Of a stretch of 64,000 nucleotides of DNA, positions 44,759-53,454 are shown piece after piece. Positions within the stretch are counted from its first letter, which is position 1. Every line of letters starts with the position of its first letter. The position numbers and the translations under genes were made by a program. The stretch is from Citrobacter telavivensis. GTDB lineage: Bacteria > Pseudomonadota > Gammaproteobacteria > Enterobacterales > Enterobacteriaceae. Under the pieces are notes generated by a model. It was not told where the DNA came from, searched no databases, and saw only the letters and a list, made by a program, of their open reading frames with translations. The stretch lies in the NCBI GenBank assembly GCA_009363175.1, contig CP045205.1:1-64000 (forward strand). Reading direction: 5' to 3'.

Positions 44759-45775
44759 ATGACACACGTAATCCTTCACGATCCTGAAATGCCGAACGGC
44801 AGCAGTGACGAATTTCGCCCGATGCGCGGTATCAGTAACTGTCATTTGCAGACCATGCTGCCGCGTTTGATCCGGCGAAAAGTGAATTTCGACGCCCACT
44901 GGCAGCGTCTGGAATTACCCGACGGCGACTTTGTCGATCTGGCATGGAGTGAAGATCCGCATCAGGCGAAGCATAAGCCGCGCCTGGTGGTGTTTCATGG
45001 TCTGGAAGGCAGTCTGAACAGTCCGTACGCGCATGGCCTGATTGAAGCGGCAAAGAATCGTGGCTGGCTTGGCGTGGTGATGCATTTTCGCGGCTGCAGC
45101 GGCGAGCCCAATCGTCTGAATCGCATTTATCACTCGGGCGAAACCGAAGACGGGACCTGGTTCTTAGGCTGGTTACAGCGGGAATTTGGCAATGCGCCAA
45201 CGGCCGCCGTGGGCTATTCGCTTGGCGGAAACGTGCTGGCGTGTCTGCTGGCAAAAGAGGGAAAAAACATCCCGCTCGACGCGGCGGTCATTGTCTCAGC
45301 GCCCTTTGTGCTGGAAGCCTGCAGCTACCATATGGATAAAGGCTTTTCCCGTGTTTATCAGCGCTATCTGCTCAACCTGCTGAAGGCTAACGCGTCACGC
45401 AAGCTGGCGGCCTATCCCGGTTCGCTACCGGTAAGCCTGGCGCAATTGAAATCCTTGCGCCGTATCCGTGAGTTTGACGATCTCATCACCGCCAAAATTC
45501 ACGGTTTCGCCGATGCTATCGACTACTATCGTCAGTGTAGCGCAATGCCCTTGCTCAGTGACATCGCCATTCCGACGCTGATCATCCACGCGAAAGACGA
45601 CCCGTTTATGGACAGTCATGTGATCCCCAAAGCGGAAGATTTACCGCCGCAGGTGGAATATCAGTTAACGGAACACGGCGGTCACGTCGGGTTTATCGGC
45701 GGGACATTGCGTCGGCCAGAAATGTGGCTCGAGTCGCGCATTCCTGACTGGCTGACACCGTACCTGGAGGCATAA
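44759..45775 (+). CDS. yheT: YheT, alpha/beta hydrolase
   Basis: A 338-residue hydrolase of the UPF0017/AB_hydrolase-4 family. The nucleophile elbow is VGYSLGGN (Ser about 145), and the acid and histidine are expected in HAKDDPF and EHGGHVGF. The oxyanion segment VVFHGLEGSLNSPYAHGL is conserved. Its substrate is unknown; esterase activity is inferred. The start at 44759 is 5 bp after yheS and fits the family. The longer reading from 44654 runs out of frame through yheS. The first 15 residues differ from E. coli. Confidence 0.94.
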   Translation: MTHVILHDPEMPNGSSDEFRPMRGISNCHLQTMLPRLIRRKVNFDAHWQRLELPDGDFVDLAWSEDPHQAKHKPRLVVFHGLEGSLNSPYAHGLIEAAKNRGWLGVVMHFRGCSGEPNRLNRIYHSGETEDGTWFLGWLQREFGNAPTAAVGYSLGGNVLACLLAKEGKNIPLDAAVIVSAPFVLEACSYHMDKGFSRVYQRYLLNLLKANASRKLAAYPGSLPVSLAQLKSLRRIREFDDLITAKIHGFADAIDYYRQCSAMPLLSDIAIPTLIIHAKDDPFMDSHVIPKAEDLPPQVEYQLTEHGGHVGFIGGTLRRPEMWLESRIPDWLTPYLEA

Positions 45776-45777
45776 TT

Positions 45778-45996
45778 ATGCAGATCCCCTGGCAAGACCT
45801 TTCCCCCGAGACGCTGGACAATCTGATCGAAAGCTTTGTGTTGCGCGAAGGCACCGATTATGGTGAACATGAACGTACCCTTGAGCAAAAAGTCGCCGAC
45901 GTTAAACGCCAGTTGCAGTGTGGAGAAGCGATACTGGTGTGGTCCGAGTTGCACGAAACCGTCAACATCATGCCGCACAAACCATTTCGCGAATAA
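45778..45996 (+). CDS. yheU: YheU, UPF0270 family protein
   Basis: A 72-residue conserved protein beginning MQIPWQDLSPETLDNLIESF, with the family core REGTDYGEHE. Its function is unknown. It starts 2 bp after the yheT stop, so it is the coupled third gene of yheS-yheT-yheU. Confidence 0.93.
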   Translation: MQIPWQDLSPETLDNLIESFVLREGTDYGEHERTLEQKVADVKRQLQCGEAILVWSELHETVNIMPHKPFRE

Positions 45997-46050
45997 CCTG
46001 CACGCTATCGGCCGACTATAATAAAAAATCAATTTATTGATGGAGTTAAC

Positions 46051-46920
46051 ATGTCTGCCAAACATCCGGTGATAGCGGTAACAGGATCCAGCGGCGCGGG
46101 GACCACCACCACCAGCCTCGCGTTTCGTAAAATTTTTGCGCAGCTCAACCTGCGCGCCGCCGAGGTGGAAGGCGACAGTTTTCATCGCTATACCCGCCCG
46201 GAAATGGATATGGCGATCCGCAAAGCGCGCGACGCCGGACGCCACATCAGCTATTTTGGCCCCGACGCCAATGACTTCGGTCTGCTGGAACAGACGTTTG
46301 TTGAGTACGGTCTGACGGGTAAAGGCCAGTCGCGCAAATATCTGCATACCTACGATGAAGCGGTCCCGTGGAACCAGGTACCAGGGACCTTCACCCCGTG
46401 GCAACCCCTGCCAGAACCTACAGACGTGCTGTTCTATGAAGGCCTGCACGGCGGTGTCGTCACACCGCAGCATGAGGTCGCAAGCCATGTTGACCTGCTG
46501 GTCGGCGTTGTCCCCATCGTTAACCTGGAGTGGATCCAGAAACTGATCCGTGATACCAGCGAGCGGGGTCATTCTCGTGAAGCGGTGATGGATTCCGTGG
46601 TGCGTTCTATGGACGACTACATCAACTACATTACGCCGCAGTTCTCCCGCACCCACATTAACTTTCAGCGCGTCCCCACCGTGGACACGTCAAACCCGTT
46701 TGCAGCCAAAGGTATTCCATCGCTGGATGAGAGCTTTGTGGTGATTCATTTCCGCAATCTGGAAGGGATCGATTTCCCCTGGCTGCTGGCAATGCTGCAA
46801 GGTTCATTCATTTCCCATATCAATACATTGGTAGTGCCTGGCGGCAAAATGGGGCTGGCAATGGAACTCATTATGTTGCCGCTGGTACAACGACTGATGG
46901 AAGGGAAAAAAATCGAGTAA
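46051..46920 (+). CDS. prkB: Phosphoribulokinase-family protein PrkB
   Basis: A 289-residue P-loop protein of the phosphoribulokinase/uridine kinase family. The P-loop is GSSGAGTTTTS (11-21), in which the usual lysine is replaced by Thr; the E. coli homologue has the same change. Downstream EGDSFHRYTRPEMD and FYEGLHGG match the phosphoribulokinase pattern. No other Calvin-cycle gene is present, so the true substrate is unknown. It follows yheU by 54 bp and may be co-transcribed. Confidence 0.93.
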   Translation: MSAKHPVIAVTGSSGAGTTTTSLAFRKIFAQLNLRAAEVEGDSFHRYTRPEMDMAIRKARDAGRHISYFGPDANDFGLLEQTFVEYGLTGKGQSRKYLHTYDEAVPWNQVPGTFTPWQPLPEPTDVLFYEGLHGGVVTPQHEVASHVDLLVGVVPIVNLEWIQKLIRDTSERGHSREAVMDSVVRSMDDYINYITPQFSRTHINFQRVPTVDTSNPFAAKGIPSLDESFVVIHFRNLEGIDFPWLLAMLQGSFISHINTLVVPGGKMGLAMELIMLPLVQRLMEGKKIE

Positions 46921-46930
46921 GGTAAGATTT

Positions 46931-47002
46931 TGCCGGATGGCGGCGTTGCGTTATCCGGCCTACTCCTGTCGTAGGCCTGATAAGTGCAGTGCCATCAGGC
47001 AA
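46931..47002. repeat. REP/BIME element
   Basis: GCCGGATGGCGGCG ... TTATCCGGCCTAC followed by the inverted unit GTAGGCCTGATAAGTGCAGT ending GCCATCAGGCA. It lies in the short convergent gap between prkB and yhfA. Confidence 0.92.
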
Positions 47003-47008
47003 GGATCA

Positions 47009-47413
47009 TCAGGCAGCAATCACTTCATACGAATGGGTAATATTGACCGCTTTTTCCAGCATTAACGCCACGGAGCAATACTTTTCTGCCGACAGATCGA
47101 CCGCACGCGAAACGGCGGCATCCTTCAGGTCGTGACCCGTGACAATAAAATGCAGATTGATGTGGGTGAACAGGCGGGGTGCCTCTTCGCGACGTTCTGA
47201 CGTCAGTTTCACTTCGCAGTTCGTCACATCCTGACGACCTTTTTGCAGGATAGAAACCACGTCAATCGCGCTGCACCCCCCTGCCGCCATCAACACCATT
47301 TCCATCGGGCTCGGCGCTTTATCACCGGAGTTACCGTCCATCAAAATCTGGTGACCGGAAGCCGACTCACCCAGGAAGGTTAACCCTTCAACCCATTTAA
47401 CACGCGCTTGCAT
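47009..47413 (-). CDS. yhfA: YhfA, OsmC-like protein
   Basis: A 134-residue OsmC/Ohr superfamily protein. The conserved first-cysteine segment is ...MAAGGCSAIDVVSILQKGRQ and the second conserved cysteine is in SAEKYCSVALML, as in peroxidase members. Peroxide or hydroperoxide activity is inferred from the family; no substrate is known. It is divergent from crp, sharing a 307-bp regulatory region in which CRP is known to act in E. coli. Confidence 0.94.
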   Translation of the reverse strand: MQARVKWVEGLTFLGESASGHQILMDGNSGDKAPSPMEMVLMAAGGCSAIDVVSILQKGRQDVTNCEVKLTSERREEAPRLFTHINLHFIVTGHDLKDAAVSRAVDLSAEKYCSVALMLEKAVNITHSYEVIAA

Positions 47414-47582
47414 ATTTTTTAACTCCAGTGCGTCAATTTTCCTGACAGATTACGCGTACATAACAATTCTCGCAACGGAAGGCGACCTCCGTCATGCTGA
47501 AGCGAGACACCAGGAGACACACGGCTAAAGCTATGCTAAAACAGTCAGGATGCTACAGTAATACATTGATGTACTGCATGTA

Positions 47583-47598
47583 TGCAGAGGACTTCACA
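47583..47598. promoter_or_regulatory. CRP-binding site in the yhfA-crp intergenic region
   Basis: TGCAG-AGGACT-TCACA matches TGTGA-N6-TCACA in the right half and partly in the left. It stands 123 bp before crp, where E. coli crp has its autoregulatory site. The surrounding palindrome TGCAGTACATCAATG on the minus strand corresponds to the known divergent promoter region. Confidence 0.7.
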
Positions 47599-47720
47599 TT
47601 AAAGGCTGCAGTTCGTTTTTGACGGCCTCTTCCCAGGACGAGGGAAGCACATTTTTGCAACCCCAGAGACAGCGGATTTTTTTGGCTCTGGAGACAGCTT
47701 ATAACAGAGGATAATCGCGC

Positions 47721-48353
47721 ATGGTGCTTGGCAAACCGCAAACAGACCCGACACTTGAATGGTTCTTGTCTCATTGCCACATTCATAAGTACCCGTCCAA
47801 GAGCACGCTGATTCACCAGGGTGAAAAAGCAGAAACGTTGTACTACATCGTTAAAGGCTCAGTGGCAGTGTTGATTAAAGATGAGGAAGGGAAAGAAATG
47901 ATCCTTTCTTATCTGAATCAGGGTGATTTCATTGGCGAACTGGGCCTGTTTGAAGAAGGCCAGGAACGTAGCGCATGGGTTCGAGCGAAAACAGCGTGTG
48001 AAGTGGCTGAAATTTCCTACAAGAAATTCCGCCAGTTGATCCAGGTGAACCCAGATATTCTGATGCGCCTGTCTTCCCAAATGGCTCGCCGCCTGCAAGT
48101 TACTTCGGAGAAAGTCGGTAACCTGGCCTTCCTCGATGTGACCGGTCGTATCGCCCAGACGCTGCTGAATCTGGCGAAACAGCCTGATGCGATGACTCAC
48201 CCGGACGGTATGCAGATCAAAATCACTCGCCAGGAGATTGGCCAGATCGTTGGCTGCTCTCGCGAAACCGTTGGTCGTATTCTGAAGATGCTGGAAGATC
48301 AGAACCTGATCTCCGCTCACGGTAAAACGATCGTCGTTTACGGCACTCGTTAA
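47721..48353 (+). CDS. crp: cAMP receptor protein
   Basis: Global activator and repressor of carbon metabolism. The cAMP-binding domain (1-137) has GELGLFEEGQERSAWVRA with the phosphate-binding Arg and Ser (Arg83, Ser84 in E. coli numbering). AR1 (about 156-164), the hinge and the C-terminal helix-turn-helix (ITRQEIGQIVGCSRETVGRI; Arg181, Glu182, Arg186 contact DNA) are intact. At 210 residues it equals E. coli Crp. A strong terminator follows. Targets seen in this window include the ppiA promoter and its own. Confidence 0.99.
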   Translation: MVLGKPQTDPTLEWFLSHCHIHKYPSKSTLIHQGEKAETLYYIVKGSVAVLIKDEEGKEMILSYLNQGDFIGELGLFEEGQERSAWVRAKTACEVAEISYKKFRQLIQVNPDILMRLSSQMARRLQVTSEKVGNLAFLDVTGRIAQTLLNLAKQPDAMTHPDGMQIKITRQEIGQIVGCSRETVGRILKMLEDQNLISAHGKTIVVYGTR

Positions 48354-48361
48354 TCTCATCG

Positions 48362-48395
48362 AAAATGACGCGCTACCCGATAGCGCGTCATTTTT
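48362..48395 (+). terminator. Intrinsic terminator after crp
   Basis: AATGACGCGCTA CCCGA TAGCGCGTCATT TTTG: a 12-bp perfect stem with a T-run, 8 bp after the crp stop. It ends just before yhfK. Confidence 0.9.
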
Positions 48396-48404
48396 GTTTT
48401 GCCA

Positions 48405-50492
48405 ATGTGGCGCAGACTGATTTATCACCCAGAAATCAACTATGCACTACGTCAAACACTGGTGCTCTGTTTGCCCGTGGCCGTCGGCCTGCTCATCGGG
48501 CAGTTACATCTTGGCCTGCTCTTCTCTCTCGTTCCCGCCTGCTGCAACATTGCCGGGCTTGATACTCCGCACAAACGCTTTTTCAAACGCCTGATTATCG
48601 GGGCGTCGCTGTTTGCCGGCTGTAGCCTGATCATGCAACTGCTGCTGGCGCAGGCGATACCGTTACCCCTGATCCTGACCGGACTAACGCTCACGCTCGG
48701 CGTCACTGCGGAATTGAGCTCCCTTCACGCCCGCCTGCTTCCAGCCTCGCTGATTGCAGCGATTTTCACACTGAGCCTCGCGGGGAACATGCCGGTCTGG
48801 GAGCCTCTGCTGATCTACGCATTGGGCACGCTATGGTACGGATTGTTTAACTGGTTCTGGTTTTGGCTCTGGCGCGAACAGCCGCTTCGCGAGTCGCTGA
48901 GCCTGTTATACCGTGAACTGGCGGATTACTGCGAAGCCAAATACAGTATGCTGACCCAGCATACTGATCCGGAAAAAGCCCTGCCGCCACTGCTGATGCG
49001 CCAGCAGAAAGCGGTCGACCTCATCACCCAGTGCTATCAGCAGATGCACATGCTGTCGGCGCACCGCAACAATGACTACAAGCGGATGCTGCGCGCCTTT
49101 CAGGAAGCACTGGATCTGCAGGAGCATATCTCCGTCAGTCTGCATCAGCCGGAAGAAGTGCAAAAGCTGGTCGAACGCAGCCATGCGGAACAGGTGATTC
49201 GCTGGAATGCGCAAACGGTCGCCGCTCGCCTGCGCGTACTGGCGGATGACATTCTCTATCACCGACTGCCGACGCGGTTCACCATGCAAAAGCAGATTGG
49301 CGCGCTGGAAAAAATTGCTAATCAGCATCCGGATAACCCCGTCGGGCAGTTCTGTTACTGGCATTTCAGCCGTATCGCCCGCGTGCTTCGCACTCAGCGC
49401 CCACTCTACGCCCGCGATCTGATGGCCGACAAACAGCGTCGGTTACCGCTGCTGCCGGCGCTGAAAAACTACCTCTCGTTGAAATCTCCGGCGCTGCGTA
49501 ACGCCGGGCGTATCAGCGTAATGCTCAGCATTGCCAGTCTGATGGGGTCCGCGTTACATCTGCCGAAACCTTACTGGATCCTGATGACCGTTCTGTTTGT
49601 GACGCAAAATGGTTACGGAGCCACCCGCGTGCGTATTCTGCACCGTTCGGCGGGAACGCTGGTGGGGCTGATTATCGCAGGCGTGACGCTGCACTTTCAT
49701 ATTCCTGAGGGGTATACGCTGGCACTGATGCTGGCGATCACCCTGGTCAGCTATCTGACCATCCGGAAAAACTACGGCTGGGCGACGGTAGGATTTACCA
49801 TCACCGCGGTGTATACCTTGCAACTCCTGACGCTGGACGGCGAGCAGTTCATTATCCCGCGATTTGTCGATACGGTCATAGGCTGCCTGATTGCATTTGG
49901 GGGTACCGTCTGGCTGTGGCCGCAATGGCAGAGCGGTCTGTTGCGTAAAAACGCCCATGACGCGCTGGAGGCCGATCAGGAGGCCATTCGCCTGATTCTA
50001 AGCAACGATCCGCAACCGACGCCGCTCGCCTGGCAACGTATGCGGGTCAACCAGGCACACAACACGTTGTTCAACTCGCTCAATCAGGCGATGCAGGAAC
50101 CCGGCTTCAACACCCATTATCTGGAAGATATGAAGCTGTGGGTGACGCACAGCCAGTTTATCGTCGAACACATCAATGCGATGACCACGCTAGCGCGCGA
50201 GCATACGATGCTCACGCCGGATCTGGCGCAACGATACCTGCAATCGTGTGAAATTGCGCTGCAACGCTGTCAGCAGCGACTGGAGTATGACGGGCCTGGC
50301 AGCTCAGGGGATGTGAATATTCTGGAAGCGCCAGAGATGCTTTCCCACGGACCGTTAAGTACCCTGGAACAGCATCTGCAGCGTGTTATCGGCCACCTGA
50401 ACACTATGCATACCATCTCGTCTGTGGCATGGCGTCAGCGGCCGCACCACGGAATCTGGCTCAGCCGTCGCTTGCGGGATATGCGGGGTTAA
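48405..50492 (+). CDS. yhfK: YhfK, FUSC-family inner membrane protein
   Basis: A 695-residue membrane protein of the aromatic-acid exporter/FUSC family (YccS/YhfK type). There are two blocks of about five to six hydrophobic helices (about 15-155 and 370-510), each followed by a soluble helical domain (about 160-365 and 515-695). Transport substrate unknown. The ATG at 48405 (MWRRLIYHPEINYAL) is preferred; a TTG two codons earlier is the alternative. A terminator lies just upstream, so it probably has its own promoter or depends on read-through from crp. Confidence 0.93.
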   Translation: MWRRLIYHPEINYALRQTLVLCLPVAVGLLIGQLHLGLLFSLVPACCNIAGLDTPHKRFFKRLIIGASLFAGCSLIMQLLLAQAIPLPLILTGLTLTLGVTAELSSLHARLLPASLIAAIFTLSLAGNMPVWEPLLIYALGTLWYGLFNWFWFWLWREQPLRESLSLLYRELADYCEAKYSMLTQHTDPEKALPPLLMRQQKAVDLITQCYQQMHMLSAHRNNDYKRMLRAFQEALDLQEHISVSLHQPEEVQKLVERSHAEQVIRWNAQTVAARLRVLADDILYHRLPTRFTMQKQIGALEKIANQHPDNPVGQFCYWHFSRIARVLRTQRPLYARDLMADKQRRLPLLPALKNYLSLKSPALRNAGRISVMLSIASLMGSALHLPKPYWILMTVLFVTQNGYGATRVRILHRSAGTLVGLIIAGVTLHFHIPEGYTLALMLAITLVSYLTIRKNYGWATVGFTITAVYTLQLLTLDGEQFIIPRFVDTVIGCLIAFGGTVWLWPQWQSGLLRKNAHDALEADQEAIRLILSNDPQPTPLAWQRMRVNQAHNTLFNSLNQAMQEPGFNTHYLEDMKLWVTHSQFIVEHINAMTTLAREHTMLTPDLAQRYLQSCEIALQRCQQRLEYDGPGSSGDVNILEAPEMLSHGPLSTLEQHLQRVIGHLNTMHTISSVAWRQRPHHGIWLSRRLRDMRG

Positions 50493-50686
50493 CACTGATT
50501 GCCGGATGGCGGCGTAACGCCTTATCCGGCCTACACGGAGCGTGTTATCGACAACAAGCCTGACAAGCGCAGCGCCATCAGGCAGAGAGTTAACTGATTA
50601 CCGGATGGCGGCGTAACGCCTTATCCGGCCTACACGGAGCGTGTTATCGACAACAGGCCTGATAAGCGCAGCGCCATCAGGCAAAC
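50488..50686. repeat. Tandemly duplicated BIME (two 99-bp units)
   Basis: Two nearly identical copies start at about 50488 and 50588. Each has GTTAAC, then CCGGATGGCGGCGTAACGCC, CGGCCTACACGGAGCGTG and AAGCGCAGCGCCATCAGGCA. The repeat period between CCGG motifs is 99 bp (50502 to 50601). Differences are a few bases, for example AAGCCTGACAAG versus AGGCCTGATAAG. The block fills the yhfK-argD convergent gap. Confidence 0.93.
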
Positions 50687-50688
50687 TG

Positions 50689-51906
50689 TTAACCGACAAT
50701 TTTTGCGACAGCGTCGGCAAAACGCAGCATCCCTTCGTCGATATCCGCCTCTTCCACCACCAGCGATGGCGCAAAGCGCATCACGTCCGGCCCCGCATTC
50801 AACACCATTACGCCGGCATCCGCCGCCGCATAGAGGAAATCGCGCGCGCGTCCTTTGTACTGCGGTTGCAACTCGGCACCAATCAACAGGCCCATGCCGC
50901 GAATGTCGCTAAACACGTGGTACTGCTCATCAATCTGTTGCAGATGTTGAACAAATTTCTGCCGTTTCGCCACCACGCCGCCCAGCACATCCGGGGTGTT
51001 GATGATGTCGAACGCCGCCTCTGCTACCGCGCAGGCTAGCGGGTTGCCGCCGTAGGTTGATCCATGAGAGCCGACGTGAAACGCTGAGGCAATCTCCTGA
51101 GTCGTCAATACCGCACTCACCGGGAAGCCGCCGCCCAGGGCTTTCGCACTGGTAAGAATATCCGGCGTCACGCCGTAGTGCATATAGGCAAAGAGGTCGC
51201 CGGTGCGCCCCATTCCGCATTGCACTTCATCAAACACCAGCAGCGCCTGATGCTGACTGCAGAGGTCACGCAAACCTTGCAGGAACGCCGGCGTTGCGGC
51301 CAGAACGCCGCCCTCCCCCTGTACAGGTTCAACCACGACAGCGCAGGTATGGTCGTCCATCACCGCTTTCACGGCGTGGAGATCGTTAAACGGAACGTGG
51401 ACGATATCCGCCGGTTTTGGACCGAAGCCATCAGAATACTTCGGCTGTCCACCCACGGTAACGGTAAACAACGAGCGGCCGTGGAACGCATTATGAAAGG
51501 CAATGATTTTGGTTTTGAACGGGCTATGGCGCACACAGGCGTAATGACGCGCCAGCTTGAACGCCGTTTCGTTGGCTTCTGTCCCGGAGTTCATGAACAG
51601 CACGCGCTCGGCAAAGGTGGCGTCGATGATTTTTCGCCCCAGACGCAGTGCGGGTTCGTTGGTGAAAACGTTACTGGTATGCCAGAGCGTTTCGCCCTGG
51701 GTTTTCAGGGCCTCCACCAGCGCCGGATGGCAGTGCCCCAGCGCAGTCACCGCAATCCCGCCCGCGAAATCAACGTAGTCCTTGCCCTGCTGATCCCAGA
51801 CCCGGCTGCCTTTCCCTTTTACCGGAATAAATTCCGCCGGTGCATAAATTGGCAGAATGACTTCATCAAAAGTTGCCCGGGTTACTGCCGTTTGTTCAAT
51901 TGCCAT
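50689..51906 (-). CDS. argD: Acetylornithine/succinyldiaminopimelate aminotransferase
   Basis: A PLP enzyme of arginine biosynthesis that also serves lysine (DapC activity). The class III fold shows GTEANETAFKLAR (PLP phosphate site), VEPVQGEGG, FDEVQCGMGRTG and the Schiff-base lysine in TSAKALGGGF (about 255). At 405 residues it is one shorter than E. coli, ending VAKIVG. The 85 bp upstream are A/T-rich with TGCAT/ATTCA half-sites that could be ArgR boxes, but no perfect palindrome was found. Confidence 0.96.
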   Translation of the reverse strand: MAIEQTAVTRATFDEVILPIYAPAEFIPVKGKGSRVWDQQGKDYVDFAGGIAVTALGHCHPALVEALKTQGETLWHTSNVFTNEPALRLGRKIIDATFAERVLFMNSGTEANETAFKLARHYACVRHSPFKTKIIAFHNAFHGRSLFTVTVGGQPKYSDGFGPKPADIVHVPFNDLHAVKAVMDDHTCAVVVEPVQGEGGVLAATPAFLQGLRDLCSQHQALLVFDEVQCGMGRTGDLFAYMHYGVTPDILTSAKALGGGFPVSAVLTTQEIASAFHVGSHGSTYGGNPLACAVAEAAFDIINTPDVLGGVVAKRQKFVQHLQQIDEQYHVFSDIRGMGLLIGAELQPQYKGRARDFLYAAADAGVMVLNAGPDVMRFAPSLVVEEADIDEGMLRFADAVAKIVG

Positions 51907-51991
51907 CTCATGACCATCCAGTTATGCAAAAATGAATGTGAAAATATAATCACAAAATATGCATAAAAAATCATCAGATAGCAACCACAAA

Positions 51992-52555
51992 TCACCGACT
52001 GAGGAAATTGGCCAGCAGCTGATGACCCTGTTCGCTGAGAATACTTTCCGGATGAAACTGCACGCCTTCCAGATCCCACGTCGTATGGCGGATCCCCATA
52101 ATCTCCTGCGTTTCGCTCCAGGCGGTCACCTCAAAGCAGTCGGGAAGCGTGGCGGGATCGATAAGAAGCGAATGGTAACGGGTGACGGTAAGGGGGTTAG
52201 TTAGCCCCTGAAACACGCCCTGTCCCGTGTGGCGGATGGGTGACGTTTTTCCGTGCATCACTTTTGCGGCGCGCACGATAGTCGCACCAAATGCCTGTGC
52301 CATCGCCTGATGCCCCAGACAAACACCCAGTATCGGCAAACGACCGGCATAGTGGCGAATCACGTCCAGCGAAATTCCGGCATCATCCGGGGTGCAGGGG
52401 CCGGGCGAGATGACGATTTTTTGCGGATTCAGCACATCTATCTGCGACAGCGTCAACTCGTCATTACGCTTAACCCGCACGTCAGCGCCCAGCTCGCAAA
52501 AATACTGGTAGAGGTTCCAGGTGAAAGAATCGTAGTTATCGATAAGCAGGATCAT
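51992..52555 (-). CDS. pabA: Aminodeoxychorismate synthase glutaminase subunit PabA
   Basis: A class I glutamine amidotransferase supplying ammonia to PabB for 4-amino-4-deoxychorismate in folate synthesis. The triad is Cys79 in LGVCLGHQ, with His and Glu in the C-terminal QFHPES motif; the oxyanion strand is SPGPCTP. At 187 residues it equals E. coli PabA. It lies downstream of yhfG-fic and upstream of argD on the same strand. Its E. coli counterpart shares promoters with fic. Confidence 0.97.
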   Translation of the reverse strand: MILLIDNYDSFTWNLYQYFCELGADVRVKRNDELTLSQIDVLNPQKIVISPGPCTPDDAGISLDVIRHYAGRLPILGVCLGHQAMAQAFGATIVRAAKVMHGKTSPIRHTGQGVFQGLTNPLTVTRYHSLLIDPATLPDCFEVTAWSETQEIMGIRHTTWDLEGVQFHPESILSEQGHQLLANFLSR

Positions 52556-52586
52556 GACGGCTCCGGTCCAGGAAAACCGCGCTATT

Positions 52587-53189
52587 CTACTCAGTTTCCT
52601 CGGCTTCGCTTACCCCTTTACGAAATATCGCCTGTAAAGCACTAAGGTCGCCCATCGCCCCTTCCTGATTCGCCCGATTCCACTCCGCCACCGAAACATC
52701 CCCCCAGTGAAGAAGATAACCGGCATGAATAGCCAGTTGTTCGAAGAAAATCCGCTGCGCCATGCCGCTGCCAAGACGAAATGGATGCAGCACATTGATC
52801 TCACAGTAATAATGCGCAAGACGATTGACGAATTTCTCTTCCGGCAGTCCCATCAGGTAGCCCTCTTCTTCCAGATCCTGCATCAGGGCATTGCCTTCTT
52901 TTTCGATGTAGGCGAAGTGGCAGAAACGGGTATCTCCCTGATAGATATCCACTTCACGCAGGTGGCCTGCCCAGTCGAAAACGTCCTGGTAAAGCTGACG
53001 ATGAATCGCACACAGGTGAGGTAACCCGCGCTTCGCCGGTCCCAGTTCGATGGTCGCCGCACGCAGCGCGGTGAGTTCATAAGCGGCCTGTTCCAGACGT
53101 TCGACCTGGTGGATCCCCAGACGGTTACGCATCACGTTCAGTCCGGGGTAGAGATACGGATCGCGGTCGTCGCCGATTTTAGCGCTCAT
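52587..53189 (-). CDS. fic: Fic domain protein
   Basis: A 200-residue Fic-fold protein, a family that mostly transfers AMP to Ser/Thr/Tyr. The active loop reads HPFRLGSGMAQR rather than the canonical HPFx(D/E)GNGR. The catalytic His and the phosphate-binding Gly and last Arg are kept, but the metal-binding acid is Leu and Asn is Ser. The E. coli Fic loop (HPFRVGSGLAQR) is altered the same way. This suggests weak or altered activity. The start overlaps yhfG, the partner antitoxin gene, by 11 bp. Confidence 0.94.
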   Translation of the reverse strand: MSAKIGDDRDPYLYPGLNVMRNRLGIHQVERLEQAAYELTALRAATIELGPAKRGLPHLCAIHRQLYQDVFDWAGHLREVDIYQGDTRFCHFAYIEKEGNALMQDLEEEGYLMGLPEEKFVNRLAHYYCEINVLHPFRLGSGMAQRIFFEQLAIHAGYLLHWGDVSVAEWNRANQEGAMGDLSALQAIFRKGVSEAEETE

Positions 53190-53346
53190 AGTGCCTCCGG
53201 AGTTCTTCCAGACGCGTCAGCGCCTCTGCGGCGTTAAGCGTGATTAGCGGATGTTCGACGCCCTCAAGACGGCGACTGGCCTGAAAATTCACGTTTCGCT
53301 GCTGTTCCCAGAGCCGGGATTTTTGCCTGTCGGTGAGTTTTTTCAC
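53179..53346 (-). CDS. yhfG: YhfG, Fic-associated antitoxin-like protein
   Basis: A 55-codon gene with a GTG start (53344-53346) preceded by GGAGG. It begins KKLTDRQKSRLWEQQRN after the start and ends LEELRRHYER. It is a class I Fic antitoxin (FicA)-type protein that holds the inhibitory helix in trans; the family motif (S/T)xxxE(G/N) is visible as SRRLEG. It lies just before and overlaps fic by 11 bp, giving coupled antitoxin-first expression. Confidence 0.93.
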   Translation of the reverse strand: MKKLTDRQKSRLWEQQRNVNFQASRRLEGVEHPLITLNAAEALTRLEELRRHYER

Positions 53347-53422
53347 TTTACGCCTCCCTGATTAATCCGTGTTTGCCACAAGTATAAGCAGCAAAACACA
53401 GTTACGCAGGGAGGATGAAACG

Positions 53423-53445
53423 ACGCGGGCCAGCAATGCCCGCGC
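53423..53445 (-). terminator. Possible terminator after ppiA
   Basis: On the minus strand GCGGGC ATTGCTG GCCCGC is followed by GTCGTTTC. The stem is good but the T-run is weak. It lies 10 bp after the ppiA stop and before yhfG. Confidence 0.5.
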
Positions 53446-53454
53446 AGGAAAGGA

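Noticed and set aside
50488..50686. Repeats that could suggest a small CRISPR array
   Set aside because: The repeats are inverted REP cores in BIME form with identical spacers, the opposite of a CRISPR array with unique spacers. No cas genes are near.
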